DNA of 64,000 nucleotides from Trichoplax sp. H2 (GCA_003344405.1 NOWV01000120.1:124001-188000), one strand, 5' to 3'; positions 27,301 through 42,300 are shown, counted from the stretch's first letter. Program-made: numbers and translations. The notes: generated by a model from the letters alone, not told the origin.

Positions 27301-30300
27301 TCCATCCGAATTTATTAATGTTATTTTAATTTGAAATTTAGCTTCCAGATATGGCCAGCGATCTAATATTACAATTATTTGATGCATCTGTCGACCGTGG
27401 ATTTGCTTTCTTGGATATCTATTCCAAATATCAATACCTTAAAGTACCACTTTTAAGCGTTATTTCTACGCTGTGTAGCATTATCCAAATATTTCTAGTG
27501 TATCTGGATACTCATGGGGGGTTTGGCCACCGTTCTAGCTCTGCCGAAGATGAAGCTACCGCCATTGGGAGTGTATCATCGTTAGATACTATTAATAATT
27601 ACAGCAGCTATAGTCGATTATCAACTGCTCGCCCCGGTAGTATCACTCAATTGCGAGCTAAAACATTACTCTCTAAAATACAACATCAGTCTTTTCTGCA
27701 AAGGCAACCGGGTATGCTTCTACCTTTAATGGGCAAAATATACGTTTTTGCCTTTACTTGGGCTTTCGGTGGATCGCTTGAAGGCGAATGTGATTATGAT
27801 GATGATCCTGACGCAGAAAGTTACGACATTGACCGTACTGTTAATGCTAGAGTTGCATTTAATGCATTTGTTCACGAGCTATTTAATCTTGAGCCGCCGC
27901 TAGCAGTACAACTTCCAAATTCTAAGCACTCTATTTTTTCATATTATATTGATATGCAAACTGGTAATTTTACGTCTTTTGATACATTAATTTCCCCAAC
28001 GAAAGAAATTGTGAACCGTTATGATGAAACAAATCATTCGGATCGATTAAAGCATATACTAGACAATGTTTCTAGCAATATATCCAAATATACTCAAATT
28101 TTACCTGCTTTAAACAATCGCAAGTTAATACCTACCATCGATACAGTTCGATATTCGTTTCTTATGGCCCTGTTACTTTGCCAAGGAAGACATGTTCTAG
28201 TAACAGGTAAGAAACACGAAAATTATTACCAAAAACCTAATATTAATAGTTTCTCGATTTCTTTTATAAAAATCTCATTTATGGCCAAAGTTTGCTTTAA
28301 AATGTTATGTTAAGCGCTTGATTTATTACCTTAGAATTACTTTTACTCTTCATATGCAGTAACTATTTCGCGCACGATGAATCCATCGCAACCGTTATAC
28401 GTCGTTACTTAAATAGCTAATCAAATAATTCTTCATATTTTAACTGTATAATATAATTTCACTTGTGTTGGCAGAAGTTACAATCTACCGTTTCTTACAC
28501 TTGCCAAACATTACTGTAGCAATATCAATATCGATCGTTTACACATTTACAAGTCTTCTATTCGTGGCTTTAACAGTGATAAAACATGTTCAGCTGTCTG
28601 TGCTAGCCTACAGATTAATCCTTCAATCGACAAATTTGGCACTTTATTGATCGTTTCTGCTAGTCTAACTTGTTTCCATATTAATTCTGCTGTTAGTAAA
28701 GCAAAGACTAGTACCGTAATAATATGGTGTAATACTTGAATATAAGATTAAAGTTAGAAAATTAACCAATTTTGATATGTGTAGGGGAGTCTGGAATTGG
28801 TAAATCTGCTTTAGTAAAAGATACACTGAAATGCTTAGAGAAACAACACGGAACAGGTTTTGGGAAAGATACCATTTTAGGAAAAATATTCAATAAGGCC
28901 AGAGCCACAGGGGATAATCCTTGGGGTGGTAAATCTAAGGGTGTTCAAAGCGAAGGTAAGTTAATATCGATACGAATTTAATGTTAGACATTGTTTACTC
29001 GAAATTGTGATACTCATTGAGACATCATTTCTTTGTTGGGCACTTTTAATTTATTTTATGCCTAGAAAAAGATCTTTATAGCACAGAAATGGCCTCCGCT
29101 GCAATACAATTTGCTGCCAATACGACAGCGTCCAAAGCTAGACAGCAATTACAAAGCGTTCTCGTAAAACGTGGTAAAAATATTTTAGGTGCTCCTGGTA
29201 ATAAAAAGGTAAAACAGTTGATCAACCATAATATCATGCAAAGCACCCAAGGGTGCAGAATATTGCCACGGTAAAAGTTTAACGAGTTTAATTTGTCCGT
29301 GATAGATGACAATATTCGTAGACGACATTAATTTACCGCAACGAGATCAGTTTCATTCTCAGCCCGCCTTGGAAGTATTACGTCAAAATATTGACAGTGG
29401 TGGATTTTATGACGTTAAAAGCTACTCATGGAAGGTAAGGAACAATTTTCTAGATACTATAATAAAAGAAGTTTATTAAGGATAGATTAATTTCAGCGTG
29501 TGGTACTTTTAAATATGATAGACTATCTATGATGTCGCATTCGTTGCTGCATGTGCACCGCCCGAAGGCAGCCGAAGTCAACTCAATGAGAGAATTTTAC
29601 GCCATTTTTGGTACTATTTGCCACATAAAGTGTTCTATTTAAAGCTAACAAGTGGATTAATTACTCTGATTATGTTTTTTTCAGCGTATTATGTATATCC
29701 AAGCCTTCCGATAAGTCATTACGGCATATTTTCCAGTCTCAGTTAGGACAATTTTTAACTAAAAATGAGTTTACTGCGGAAGTGAGAGATTGTATGGCAC
29801 CACTTGTCTCATCAGCCATTGCTATTTATCGTAAAATTGACAAAGTGATGCTTCCTACTCCATCAAAGCCACACTATACCTTCAATGTTAGAAATCTTGC
29901 TCAGGTACTGCACAAACTTGATATTGCTGGTTACTATATTTGTGGGTAGTGTAGCTGGTAATGAGTAAAATTCACACCAATTTTATACACGGTACTGTTG
30001 CATGGATGTATTTTATTCCTCGAAGAATAAATTGGTGTTTTTGCAATAGGTTATTCAAGGACTTACTCAAGCCGATCCTTTATCGATCGTAACAAAGCAA
30101 AATTATATCGATTTACTCATTCATGAAGTCAGTCGTGTGTTCTATGATCGCTTAGTGGATCAAGACGACCGGAAGCAATTTTATAAAATTGTTTCAAACA
30201 GTTTACATGATTATTTCAAGGTACTTGCTAAGATTTTTACCATTACAATTGCATCATCGTTTGATTTTTACCATAACAATTGCATCATCGTTTGATCATT

Positions 30301-33300
30301 TTATTTACTGTAGATGGCGTCTACAGTTATAAACGATTACAGTTTCGTTTATCGTGAGCTTGTAAATATATCCTACTGATATTTTAAAGACTTGCAAAGT
30401 CGATTAGGTGTACTACTTAAACCGATATTCGTCTGTTCTTCTAGGCCAGTGTTGAAGGGAATCAATTACAAAGGAACACGCTTGTATTTTGTGATTTCAG
30501 CGATGAAAAGTCTCATTCATTAGACAGAGTTTATAAACCAGTGAGCGATTTTCGGTCGTTGACTGATATTCTGGTGGACTTTAACAATCGATACAAAAAT
30601 TCTACCGGAAAGGTGAATTAGAGTAATGGCTAAAACAATGTAACTCAATGAATATGCTACGACATTAAAATAGTATAGCATTCAGTTCAAGTAGCCATAT
30701 TTCACCACGTTTAAATTTTAGTATTTTGCTAAACTATTCTTTTGTCACCTATAATTGTGTAGAAAAGTGAAACTACAGTTAATAACGAGTATAACACGTA
30801 GAATTCTATTGCTAAACTTTTCCGTTATTGCTAATAATTGTTTGGGAAAATCAAACTATAGTTTTTAATTAACGAGTGTAACAAATACAGTAGGATTTAT
30901 TACTAAACTTTTCTCTTCTCACCAATAATCACCTAGGAAAATCAAATCATAGCTTTTAACGAATAAAATAGTGGAATTTATTGCTATACCATTCTCTTAT
31001 CATTAAGCGCTATTTAGGAAAATCAAATCATAATTTATAATATAACAAGTAGAATTTGTTACTAAACTTTTCTCTTGCTCTAGTAATCGAATAGGAAAAT
31101 CAAACTATAGCTTATAAAGAGTGCAATTAGTAGAATTTATCGTTAAACTTTTCTCTTGTTACTAATAATGGTTTCAGAAAATCAAACTAGCTTTTAACGA
31201 GTGTAATAAGTACTAGAGAATTGGTGCTAAACTTTTTCTTGTCACAACGAATTGTATAGAAAATCAAAATGTAGTTTTTATCAAGTATAATAAGTTGAAT
31301 TTATTGCTAAACTTTTCTCTTGTCACTAATCATGGTTTAGGAAAATCAAATTATATTTTTTAACGAGTGTATTCAACATATTGTGCGTGCTGCTCGAGTG
31401 TTTAGGCAACCTGGAGGGAATATGCTTCTGGTAATAAGATTATTTTTCATTCCTCATCATCATAGCAATATTATTTTTGAACGAGATACTAGTTGATCTT
31501 CTATCTTGACTAGGTTGGAATCGGTGGCACAGGAAAACAAGTAGTGGCTGAACTTGCAGCCTACATTGCACAGTGCCAGATACATTATCTTAATGTCATT
31601 AGAGGATACGGAATGACAGAATTTCACGAAGATCTCCGCAGCCTATTTTTACGAGCAGGGGTAGATGGCGTTAAATGTGTTTTTATTTTGAAAGATGAAC
31701 ATATCGTTAAGGTATAATTTCATTTCAATGCTACATAATACCAGTTAAAATTTGTTCTTACTATTGCTTTCCTGATTGATTTATTGATTATAAGTAAATG
31801 ATCTTCAGTACTACATGTAGTGAATGTAACATGGGTAATGTAGAGATGACGGATATTGAGGGAGCAATTTAGGTTATATAACTTAGTCAATGTATGATAG
31901 TACTATACGATTCCTAAATCCATTTGAGTAGTAAGCATTGCTCCATTAATATAGATGGAAAGTTATTCGTTTATAATATTACAACTATCAGTCTGTCATT
32001 ATAATTATAAGTTAAATTGGGTATGCTTAACATTTTAGGACGTGATGTTAGATGATATCAATTGCATCCTAGACAGTGGCAATATACCGGAACTGTTTGA
32101 CCGCGATGAAATGGACAGAATTGCTATTACCATGCGTTCTTTAAAGTCCAGCGAAAAAGATGAACTGAATTCTAATCTTTATAAATATTTCATTCAGGTA
32201 GAAAGATAGATGCGTATAAACATCTTAAATGAGATAAAATTTGTTGGGACTGGTTCCTATTAACAGTGTATTCCACTTTATGACAATTACGGGTTATAAA
32301 TGGTATATTTTCTATCTCTTTAATTAATAGAGAGTGCAGGAAAATCTACATATTGCCTTTTGTACTAGTCCAACTGGTAAACAATTTCGCAAGCGATGCC
32401 GAACTTACTCAGCTTTAGTCAACTGTTGCACAATTGACTGGTACGATGAATGGCCGGCAAATGCCTTACATTCAGTGGCTACAAAGTACTTATATAACCT
32501 AGATATCCCATTACCCAAAAGTAAAGATAATGCGAAAAGCAAGAGTAATAAATTGACCAACTTACAGGTTGGTATAGAGAAAGAAGGCATTAATCAATTT
32601 TAACCTCACCAAATCGTATACTTATTAAAACTGTGTTACCTGGGTTTTATTTTTTATTATTTATTATCTTGTTTGATCAATTTAGAATTACTGTATTAGC
32701 TTGGCTGATGCTTGTGTCGCTTTCTTCATGAGCTCAAAAGAAATGGCAACAAAGATGGCTGATGAAATTAAACGACATTACTACTTAACACCAACTAATT
32801 ATTTAGATTCAATGCATTTATTTGCTAAAATGTTGAGTGATCAGCAGCAAAAGATTGCTAGAAATAAGTACGCTATGTTACTTTATTTGTCTACTGCGTT
32901 AAACATCCCTCTAGACTGGTTGATTTGTAAACCAAGTCTCTAATTCTCAATAAAATACAACTTTAGGGAGAGGTTAAAAAGTGGTCTAAGTAAGTTACAA
33001 CAAGCTGAAACATTTGTTATCAGTATTAAAGACGAACTGGTTAAACTTGGTCCGTTAATCGAATTAAAAGCTCAGGTAATTTGAGTGTCTATTCCATCAA
33101 TTTTTAGAAAAGGAATTCATAATTATTGGTATATGATTAAACTGTTAGTCTCCATATAATAGGAAAATGAGAAATTGATGACTGAATTAAAAAATGAAGA
33201 AACAGAAGTAGAGAAAATGAAGACCTTGATAGAAACGGAAGAAGCTTTAACAGCACAAGAAGCTCGTGAAGTAGAACAGATTACTAAGGTATCAAATTGC

Positions 33301-36300
33301 TCAGATTATATCAGTGAGAGATCAGGTTTGCATCGGTGAGCCAAGTCTAATTGTTTATGGGTTGATTGGGTCTGATCTGATTAATTATATCTAGGATGCG
33401 GAATTGGATTTAAACAAAGCTCTACCAGCATTGGATGCTGCTAATTCTGCTTTGAATGCATTAGATAAATCCGATATTGCTGAAATTCGGGTTTATACTA
33501 ACCCTCCAGATTTGGTTATGACTGTAATGGCTGCTGTGTGTACACTTCTCCAGGAGAAGGCCGATTGGGTTACCGCTAAGCAGCTTTTAACGGATACTAC
33601 TTTTCTTGTTAAACTGATCACATTTGATAAATCTAGCTTGTCGGATAGGGTAAAATATTTGCTGTTATTTTAAAAGTCATTCACGCTACTAAAGCTAAAT
33701 TTGATTGATGCGTTAGTTGGTTTTAATCATTGGATGTTATTTTAATTCCTCTATAAAACTATGTTCATCTTTCAGAATTTAGCAAGATTACATAAGTACA
33801 CTAGTCAAGCCGACTTTACTCCGGTAAAAGTTGGTCAAGTATCTGTGGCTTGTAAATCAATGTGCCAGTGGGTTTTAGCAGTACAACATTATGCAGAAGT
33901 TTATAAAGTTCGTATTTAATTGCAGTGATACTTTAGCATCCGATATTACCCGTTACAGCTGCCTTTATTCTGCTAATTACAAGAATGGATCTATGTCATC
34001 TACAGATTGTAAAGCCGAAGATGAATCGTTATGAAACACTTAAAAATGAACTAGAGCTAGCTAGGGACAATCTAGATCGTAAACAGCAGAAATTGCGAGA
34101 AATAGAAAAGCACTTGAAAGATCTGCAAAAACGTTATAAGAAAAGTGTAGCTGATCATGAATATTTATGGCAACATAAGGAACTGTCTACGTTAAGGCAA
34201 TATAGAGCGACATTGCTAACAAAGTCATTATCTGGAGAAAAGGTTTACAATTTTTTTGCTTTTAATGGACATTGATAGTGTTATATCTGTAATTGAAACT
34301 GTGATTATATTATTGTTACTCTTTTAAAACTATCTTCACTACTACGAGCCCATGGTTCGTTATAGTCTGGTCTATGCGTGTACTTTTTACTTGATATTTA
34401 TTATGTACTGAAAAGTACACACGCACGGGCAAATTATTTTAATATATATAGATTCGTTAAACTTACAAAGGCATCCAATATTAAATCAACCTTTTATGCC
34501 TTTTGCTCATTAGGATCGCTGGTCTGGCGCAATTGATGAATTAGATATACATCTAGAAACCATTGTTGGTGATTCCCTTCTCTCCGCTGCCTACTCTACT
34601 TATGCAGGGGCTTTTACAGTAGATTACCGAAAGCAATTAATCTCAGATTGGGTTGGGAAATGTAGCCAAGAAGAAATTCCCATCGCAAAAAACTATTCCT
34701 TCATATCACATCTGTCATCTAATCTGGATGTAAGAAAATTTGGGGTTGCTGTTTACATTTTATGCTTCATAGCTTGAAATTTACTTTTCCTTTAATGTTC
34801 ATTTGTTCCCCATGATTTTGAAAGATGCAAGGTTGGCATGCTCTTGGATTGCCGAAGAATGATCATTCACGTCAAAATGCTGTTATAGTTATGAATTGTT
34901 ATAAATGGCCACTTATGATTGATCCACAAGGCCAAGCAAGACTGTAAGATATTTTTTGGTATCTTTAAATAGCAGATATATTTTATTACAAGGATACATA
35001 TGTTGGATAATCTCCTGGAGCTGATATTGTAATTTTATGGAGTCATTACTTATAATTAACCTGTTTCTTTAGTTGGATTCGAAGGATGGAAGGTGAACGA
35101 TTAAAATTAGTTAAATCTACGGACGTAAATTACATGAGAACTTTAGAAAATGCTATTCGAGTTGGGGAACCCGTACTCTTGGAGGTGCAGAATATTTGTA
35201 CTAATGATTTCAACATTGTTATCATTCTGGCCCTCAAATAGTTAAAAATACGATTACTCCAATTATGTTCTTTTAGGGCATTGATGACACCTTGGATCCC
35301 TCTCTTCGTCCTATTTTGCTGAAGCATTTAGAAAATAGGGGTGGGCAGGCTGTTATCCAAATTGGAGATACAGAGTTGGCGTATAACTCTAATTTTAGGT
35401 TAGATGAATTGTTTCTTAATAATGGTTAAAATGGATCAATGTTTCTTCTAAACGGCACTTGTCAAAATATCTTAGGCTTTATTTGACAACACAATTGGCT
35501 AATCCTATTTATTTACCCGAGACTTGTGCTAAAGTGACGGTAGTCAACTTTTCAACAACTTTTGATGGATTAAGAGATCAACTGCTATCGATTGTAGTTC
35601 AAAAGGTTCAATCGTATTACTATTTAAATATTCCTACAATAACATTAACTATTTCGTTTTTATATTTCTTGAATTTAAATGCAATACAATGATGATGATA
35701 TAACCAAGTTAATAATTTGTAGTAATGCGTTATATAGAAATTATAATGTACACTTACATATTAATATTATGCTTTTTGCTTTTAAATGAGATGCAATGAT
35801 GATGGTGTATCCAAGTTGTTAATGACTCCTAGTAACAAGAATGTGTTACGTAGGAATTACAATGTAATAAAGTTACTGATTTTGAGTGCTTTCAATTCTA
35901 TTCTGCAGGAAAAGCCGCAGCTTGAAATACAGCGTCAAAACCTATTAGAGAGTATTGCAAGCGACAAAGTAAAACTGCGTGATATCGAAGATAAAGTACT
36001 TACTTCCTTGCAGGATTCTGAGGGTAAGTTCATAGAAATTGTAGATTATACTATAAGCTGTATTACTATCGCTAACTTTATTGCTTGATCGATCAATTAA
36101 TTGATAAAATACGGGTACATTATAAATTTTAATAGGCAACATACTAGACGATGAAAATTTAGTGACATCGTTGGAGGAAAGCAAGAAGACGTCTGCTGTT
36201 ATTAAAGAGCGAGTATCACAGTCTGAAAGCACTCAGAGAAAAATCGATGTCAATAGAAATAAATTTTTTCCGGTAAAGATTCGTGATAAATACGCATTTT

Positions 36301-39300
36301 ATTTAAGAATATAAAGCCTTACTTAGCGATAGAGAAATTTTATAGGACTACTAGTATATGAATAGCAATTGAAAGCATATAATTTTGAACACTTTATGAT
36401 TTCAGATTATTATTTAACTTAATTCTAATTAGAAAGTGGAAATTATTTAATGTTGCATGCTCTTAGTTCAAAGTATTATTTATTTTAACCTTTCAATTTT
36501 AATTAGTATGTCAAAATCATTTAATATTGTACACATTTAGCGCAGGATATACTATAATTATAATTTGATTTTAATTTTAATGGAAAATAGTCAGTAATAC
36601 TAATTTTGATATAGAATTGGGTAGATTTTTTGGCAGTGAATTTATTCCTCTTTTCATTTTAAGTCGCATTAAAAATCATAGAAATCCAATTAACTTTTCT
36701 CCTCCTTCTTAATATTGCATGCTCTTAGCTCAGGATATTATTTACCTTAACTTTTAAATTTGAATTAGCAAGTCAAAGTTATTCTAAACTACTCGCTCTT
36801 AGTGAAGGATACACTATAATTACAGTTTGATGTTAATTTTAATATAAAATAGGCAATGGTACTAATGTTGATATCGAATTGGGTAGATTTTTTCGCAGTA
36901 TGTTTGCTTCCCTTTCCATTTTAAGTCGCACAATAAATCACAGAAATCCGATTCATTTTTATTAGATGTAATTGATTGAAATTATCTACGTTGAGTGGAT
37001 TGAGTAATTTTGTGATATCCGTGACTTTTTGATGTCATTTAATGTAACTCTTACGGTTGCTTAAAATTCTTTTCTATCTTCTACAATTCGAGGCGCTACC
37101 GAAATTTAGAATTTTATCGTTTAAATTTCTACTTAAGAGCTCTAGCTGGATAGCAAATTTTAATCTTAATTCTGAGCTTATCTCATGCTTTCGGAAATGA
37201 TATTGCTCTTGAATAAATTAAAATTGGAATATCTTTATATTAAAATAGATTGCTACGAGGGGCGCTATCATCTATTTTGCTTTGCAAGATTTGGCATTTA
37301 TAAATCATATGTATCAATTTTCTTTGGCTTGGTTTACCAATCTATTCTCTGACTGTATCTCTAATATTAAAAATAAACGGCCAGCCTCATCGCCTGCATC
37401 AACTCAAAGGAGAGCTAGCTCTAGGAGAATTCTAAATATTCAAGCAGGTTGTTTACATTTGGTAGATTTAACTTTAGAGTTCTTGTAGTGATGATATGAA
37501 ACAAGAATCCTTCCATGATATTTTATGGTTGCTAGACATTAATAATTATTATTACTCTCTTATGTGATAAAATTAGAAATCCATAGTAGTACGCCAACAA
37601 ATGATGGATACAATGTGGTGAAGGAAGAAGAAAAACCCGAGGAAAAATTTGAGACATATATAAGGAACTCAATGTATAAAATTACTATGGCTGTCTATCG
37701 ATTGGTCTCGCAAGGATTATTTTCTCGCCATCAGTTAACCTTTTCCTTTATTTTAACTACACGCATCCTTGCTTCTAATCATGTAAGAATAAAATTAGCG
37801 CATTAATATAGCGGGACACTACCATTTGGGTAATTATTAATTTTATTGCCTTGTCACTTTTGCATTTGTGGCATAAGGGTGGTGATCAGTTGCAGGATAA
37901 AAGTGAATTAATAACTGAAATGGAGTGGAATACCTTTTTACATGGCGCACATTACGCCACTAAGGATACCCATTTATTTGAAGAAAAAAAGCGAAATCCA
38001 CTCAGCCATAGTGATTCAAAGCAGCTATCGTTTCATACTGGACATTTTAGCCCATCTCCAGTTAGGTGGATTACAGATGTAAGTGTTATTACAAATTGTT
38101 TTAAAATTGTCCATCATGTGAAATCGCATGTTAAACACTCTAATTACATTTGAATATGCTAAGTCTTCACCTTAATGTGTAATAATGTTATACAGTCTGC
38201 ATGGCATGAATGTCGCGAGTTAGCCAAGAGAATGATAGAATTCCATGGTCTTACCGATCACATACTGAATAATAAAGGATTTTGGGAAGCATTTTCGAAA
38301 TCTGAAATTCCATATTTTAAACTCAAAGGCAATGTTACGGAAATGTCTAATGAGCAATCAGAAACCAATGATACCAGTAGTACAGTTAGTGACGGTAATG
38401 TTGATATATTAAGTAATTATTAATGCAAATTAATTTAACTTTTAGATTTTTCTATTGCTGAAATTGTTGCAAATAGCTAAAAAATACCGTAATTAGAAAC
38501 ATTGACCTTGTAGGCTTTTAATATAATTGTTAGAATATACAAGATAGGTTAGATAAATATCCTATGATGCCTTCTGCAAGATGACAGTTTATCTTGAGTC
38601 AACTTCTAATCCGGTTTAGATTTTCTAAATATTCGTTTCCTTTAGTAATTATTTATTCTTCATTTTTTCTCTAACCCTGACAAAATAGATAGTAGTGATA
38701 TCTCCAAGGAAGAAAATCCGTTTCAAGTCAGCAATTTATCTTGTTTCCATCGATTGATTTTGATTAAAGTTCTAAGACCAGATGTTTTAAGTCTTTCAAT
38801 TTGGTATTATATCGAAGAATCAATGGGCAATAGTTTAATATCTGCTGGTGGTTTTGACATAAAAGAAATCTATAAGCAATCAAACTGTAAAACACCATTA
38901 ATTTTTTTACTTTCGCCAGGTGAATAACGTCTGTAGGTTTTTATTTAATTTTTGAATAATGTTACTGCAAATGCAATTTTACATCATCTACTAAAAGTAT
39001 CATCATTCCAGTATATCACAAGCGCATATCATTGACCATTGCTTAATTTATAAAATGATTTTATTGATCACGAATAATAGGCAGCGATCCCATTTCCATA
39101 TTGGAGAGATTTGCTAGAGACAAGTTTGGTTCTATTACCAATATTGATATCGTATCATTAGGTCGTGGCCAAGGTCCTAGAGCTGTCGAATTAATAAATA
39201 AAGCCTGCTCCCAGCAGAATGGACGATGGGTTTTACTACAAAATTGTCATCTTGCAGAATCTTTCATGCCAGAGTTACGCCGAATTGTTGATGAGTGAGT

Positions 39301-42300
39301 CATGTAACCAATCACTCTAGTAAATAAGTCTGTGCAATTCGATATGATGATGGATTGTGATTACTGAATGAATATAAGTAAATAGGTTAAAAAACGATTC
39401 CTTACGAATAACTTATGACTATGATTATCGGGTAGGATTGTATCGGGTAGTGACACAATTGATCCCTACTTTCGACTTTGGCTAAGCTCCAAGCCTGATC
39501 CATTCTTTCCAGTTGATATCTTGCAAGCCGGGTTGAAAGTATGTTATACTTATAATCTCGATATTTCATAGGCTATTTTAATGCTGAATGAATCTTGTAG
39601 CAAATTTTGAATTAGCATTTTAGTATTTTTTTTATGTCATATCAATGTACTTTAACATTAATGGAGTAATTTTTATATCTGCAAAATTTATTAATTGTAG
39701 ATCAGTGTTGAACCACCGCAAGGTCTGAAAGCTAATTTGCTGCAGTCATTTAACAGTGGCTTAATTTATGAGGAGTCATTCGAAGATCACCATACTGGAC
39801 CTGCTTGGAAAAAAGTTCTCTTTGGATTGTGCTTCTTTAATGCAGTTGTTCTTGAAAGGAAGAAATATGGACCACTGGGATGGAATATTCCTTACGAATT
39901 TAGCACTTCTGATTTAGAGGTTAATTAATTTCAATATTGAATAAAAATCTGCAGATGCGATAATAATTTTTTAGAATACCGTTCTACTACGGTATCCCGC
40001 GGAATGTAGCATCAAATTATTAATATGCACTCTTATTACTATTTCTAATTAACTCGATATAATTTCTAATGTTTACCTAAGGTTTCTATTCAGTTATTGC
40101 GAATGTTGCTATCAGAGGAAGATACACCTTGGGATAAAATTCATTACTTAATTGGAGAGTTGGCTTATGGAGGGCGCGTAACTGATGAGTGGGATAGAAG
40201 ATGCTTGAGAGGGATTTTAACGAAATTTTGCGGAAGAGACTGTGTTACAGATCATTATTCTTATACATCAAACCAGGTAAGATATAATTTTGCTGATTAA
40301 CGCTATAATATTACGTAGACACTTTAAATTAAAGTGCTTTATTTTTCTTATTTGTAAGGAGAGTAGTATTCTATTGCTATTATGTTACTATGAATAATTG
40401 CATATTCATATTACGTATGAAGGCTAGTAAAAGCATTTGTAAATGTTTACTTAGAAATTATTTTTGCAAAATATAATATGGCTTCATTACTATCGTAGGT
40501 TTATCGACCTATTCGGACGGATGCTAGCTTCACAGAATGTATTGAATATATAGAAAGCTTGCCACCAACAGATTCGTCAGAGGTATTTGGGATGCATCAA
40601 ACTGCTGAGAAAACTTTCTTGTTAACTCAAGGTAAATTGATTGTGGAGGTATTGCAAGCTATTGACTCACATGGGCAGAAAATAGCTGGGTAAGCAATAT
40701 AGGTTAAAAATAAAACTTATATTTCTTAAAAGCTATAAGATTATCGCGTGATATTAATAAAAGTATGTTTTTTGTGACGTGCTAATCTAAACACAGGTAT
40801 GATCAAGGTAGCGATGGAATAGTTCTACAAATCCTTGAAGAAATGCAGAGTACGATACCATTAGAAATCAATTTAGTCATAACTCAAAATCAAACGAAAT
40901 ATGGTTTGCCAACTGCAGCTATTGGTGCGGCACATGATGACCTGGCAGTACTAGCAGAACAGCGTTTATTTTATCAACCTTTCCAACAGGAATTTACACC
41001 TTACACAGCTTTAGATACTGCTTTAAAACTGGAATGTGTGCGTTTCAATAGGTAAAATACTGTATTAGTTGTGAATGAAGATGCTGTTTACTGAATCGTT
41101 ATTATGGAATTGATGTTCATGTATTAAGCCTAATAAAGTTCTTTTTTCCGCCACAAAGGTTATTGCACAAGGTTCATCAAACATTAAAGGCACTCAAACT
41201 AGGTATAGAAGGGCGAGTAATTATGTCAGAAGAATTAGAGCAGACATATGTTGCACTCTTGAGAAATCGGGTTCCTAAATTATGGATGGTATGTGGCAAC
41301 TATAGTTGCTAAAATTGTAAAAGTCTTTCTTTATGCTTTGGTACCAGTATTTTTGTTTCCTAAATTACATGTATATTATTATATTTCAGGCTGTTTGTTA
41401 CGAATCAAGTAGACGATTAGGCTCTTGGGTAACGGATCTGATTCGACGTATAGATTTTATACAGTACTGGTTGGATTTAGCCATGGAAGCTTCGCAAGTT
41501 AGGAAGAAGAATAGTCTGATTAGTGCAACTGTCTCTTCTGTCAGATCTGAAATTTCCAAAGCAGATATAAGGTAGTGAGCTGTACGATAGTAATGTTCAT
41601 GTTGTGATACATATTTTAATTTGGTTATAAAAAACTCAGATGTTAATTTTAAAAGCGTGGGAAATCTTTAACGTATAATTGTATAATTCCTGCGCGTTGT
41701 TCTTTTGTAGTAGTAGCCATTCCAGGCTTCCATCGCGTGATTCCATTACCTCGACAAAGTACACATTCGATACTAGCTCCAATTTTAAAGGGTATCCTGA
41801 TTCATTTTGGCTGCCGGCATTCTTTTACCCTCAAGGTATTTCAGCTATATTACGAAAAACTGTTGTAGTAGCGATATTCTCTTTTGCGTCCCAAATTCTT
41901 ATGGATGAAGAAATTTTAGCGAAATCTAATAATTATAATTACAAATAATCCATAATTACTCATTGATAGTATATCAACATGGGTTCGATGGGAAATTTTT
42001 GATTTAATAATCATTATGTCGCTTCTTTCAGGATTTTTGACTTCGGCACTGCAACATTGTGCTCGTATATTGAATTTACCCGTTGATACCATACAATTTC
42101 AACATAACATCTTAGGATATGAGGATACTTCGACCATGTATTCGGACTTTAATTCGCAGCAGTTCGGCAGCAATCAGGTAATTTCAAAATGTAATTATAT
42201 AAAGCAAATTCTAGAAAGCTTTTGTTAGCTTAATGATGCCATCAGGGTAACGAAATAATCAGAAAACAAAGTGTTATAAGTCATAATAAAGTACTAAAGA

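Larger units (their letters stand above)
34514..38912 (+). other. Dynein AAA5-AAA6 region
   Basis: Key strings are [97 protein letters not shown] and [20 protein letters not shown]. The exon at about 36136-36273 gives [20 protein letters not shown]. An exon at about 37254 then gives [20 protein letters not shown] and contains an Arg/Ser-rich insertion. AAA6-type text continues to [12 protein letters not shown] at 38912. Confidence 0.85.

Noticed and set aside
36087-36104. TTGATCGATCAA palindrome here and a similar one at 63479-63492 as a shared functional site
   Set aside because: Two short copies 27 kb apart in AT-rich sequence, one in an intron, are within what chance would give.
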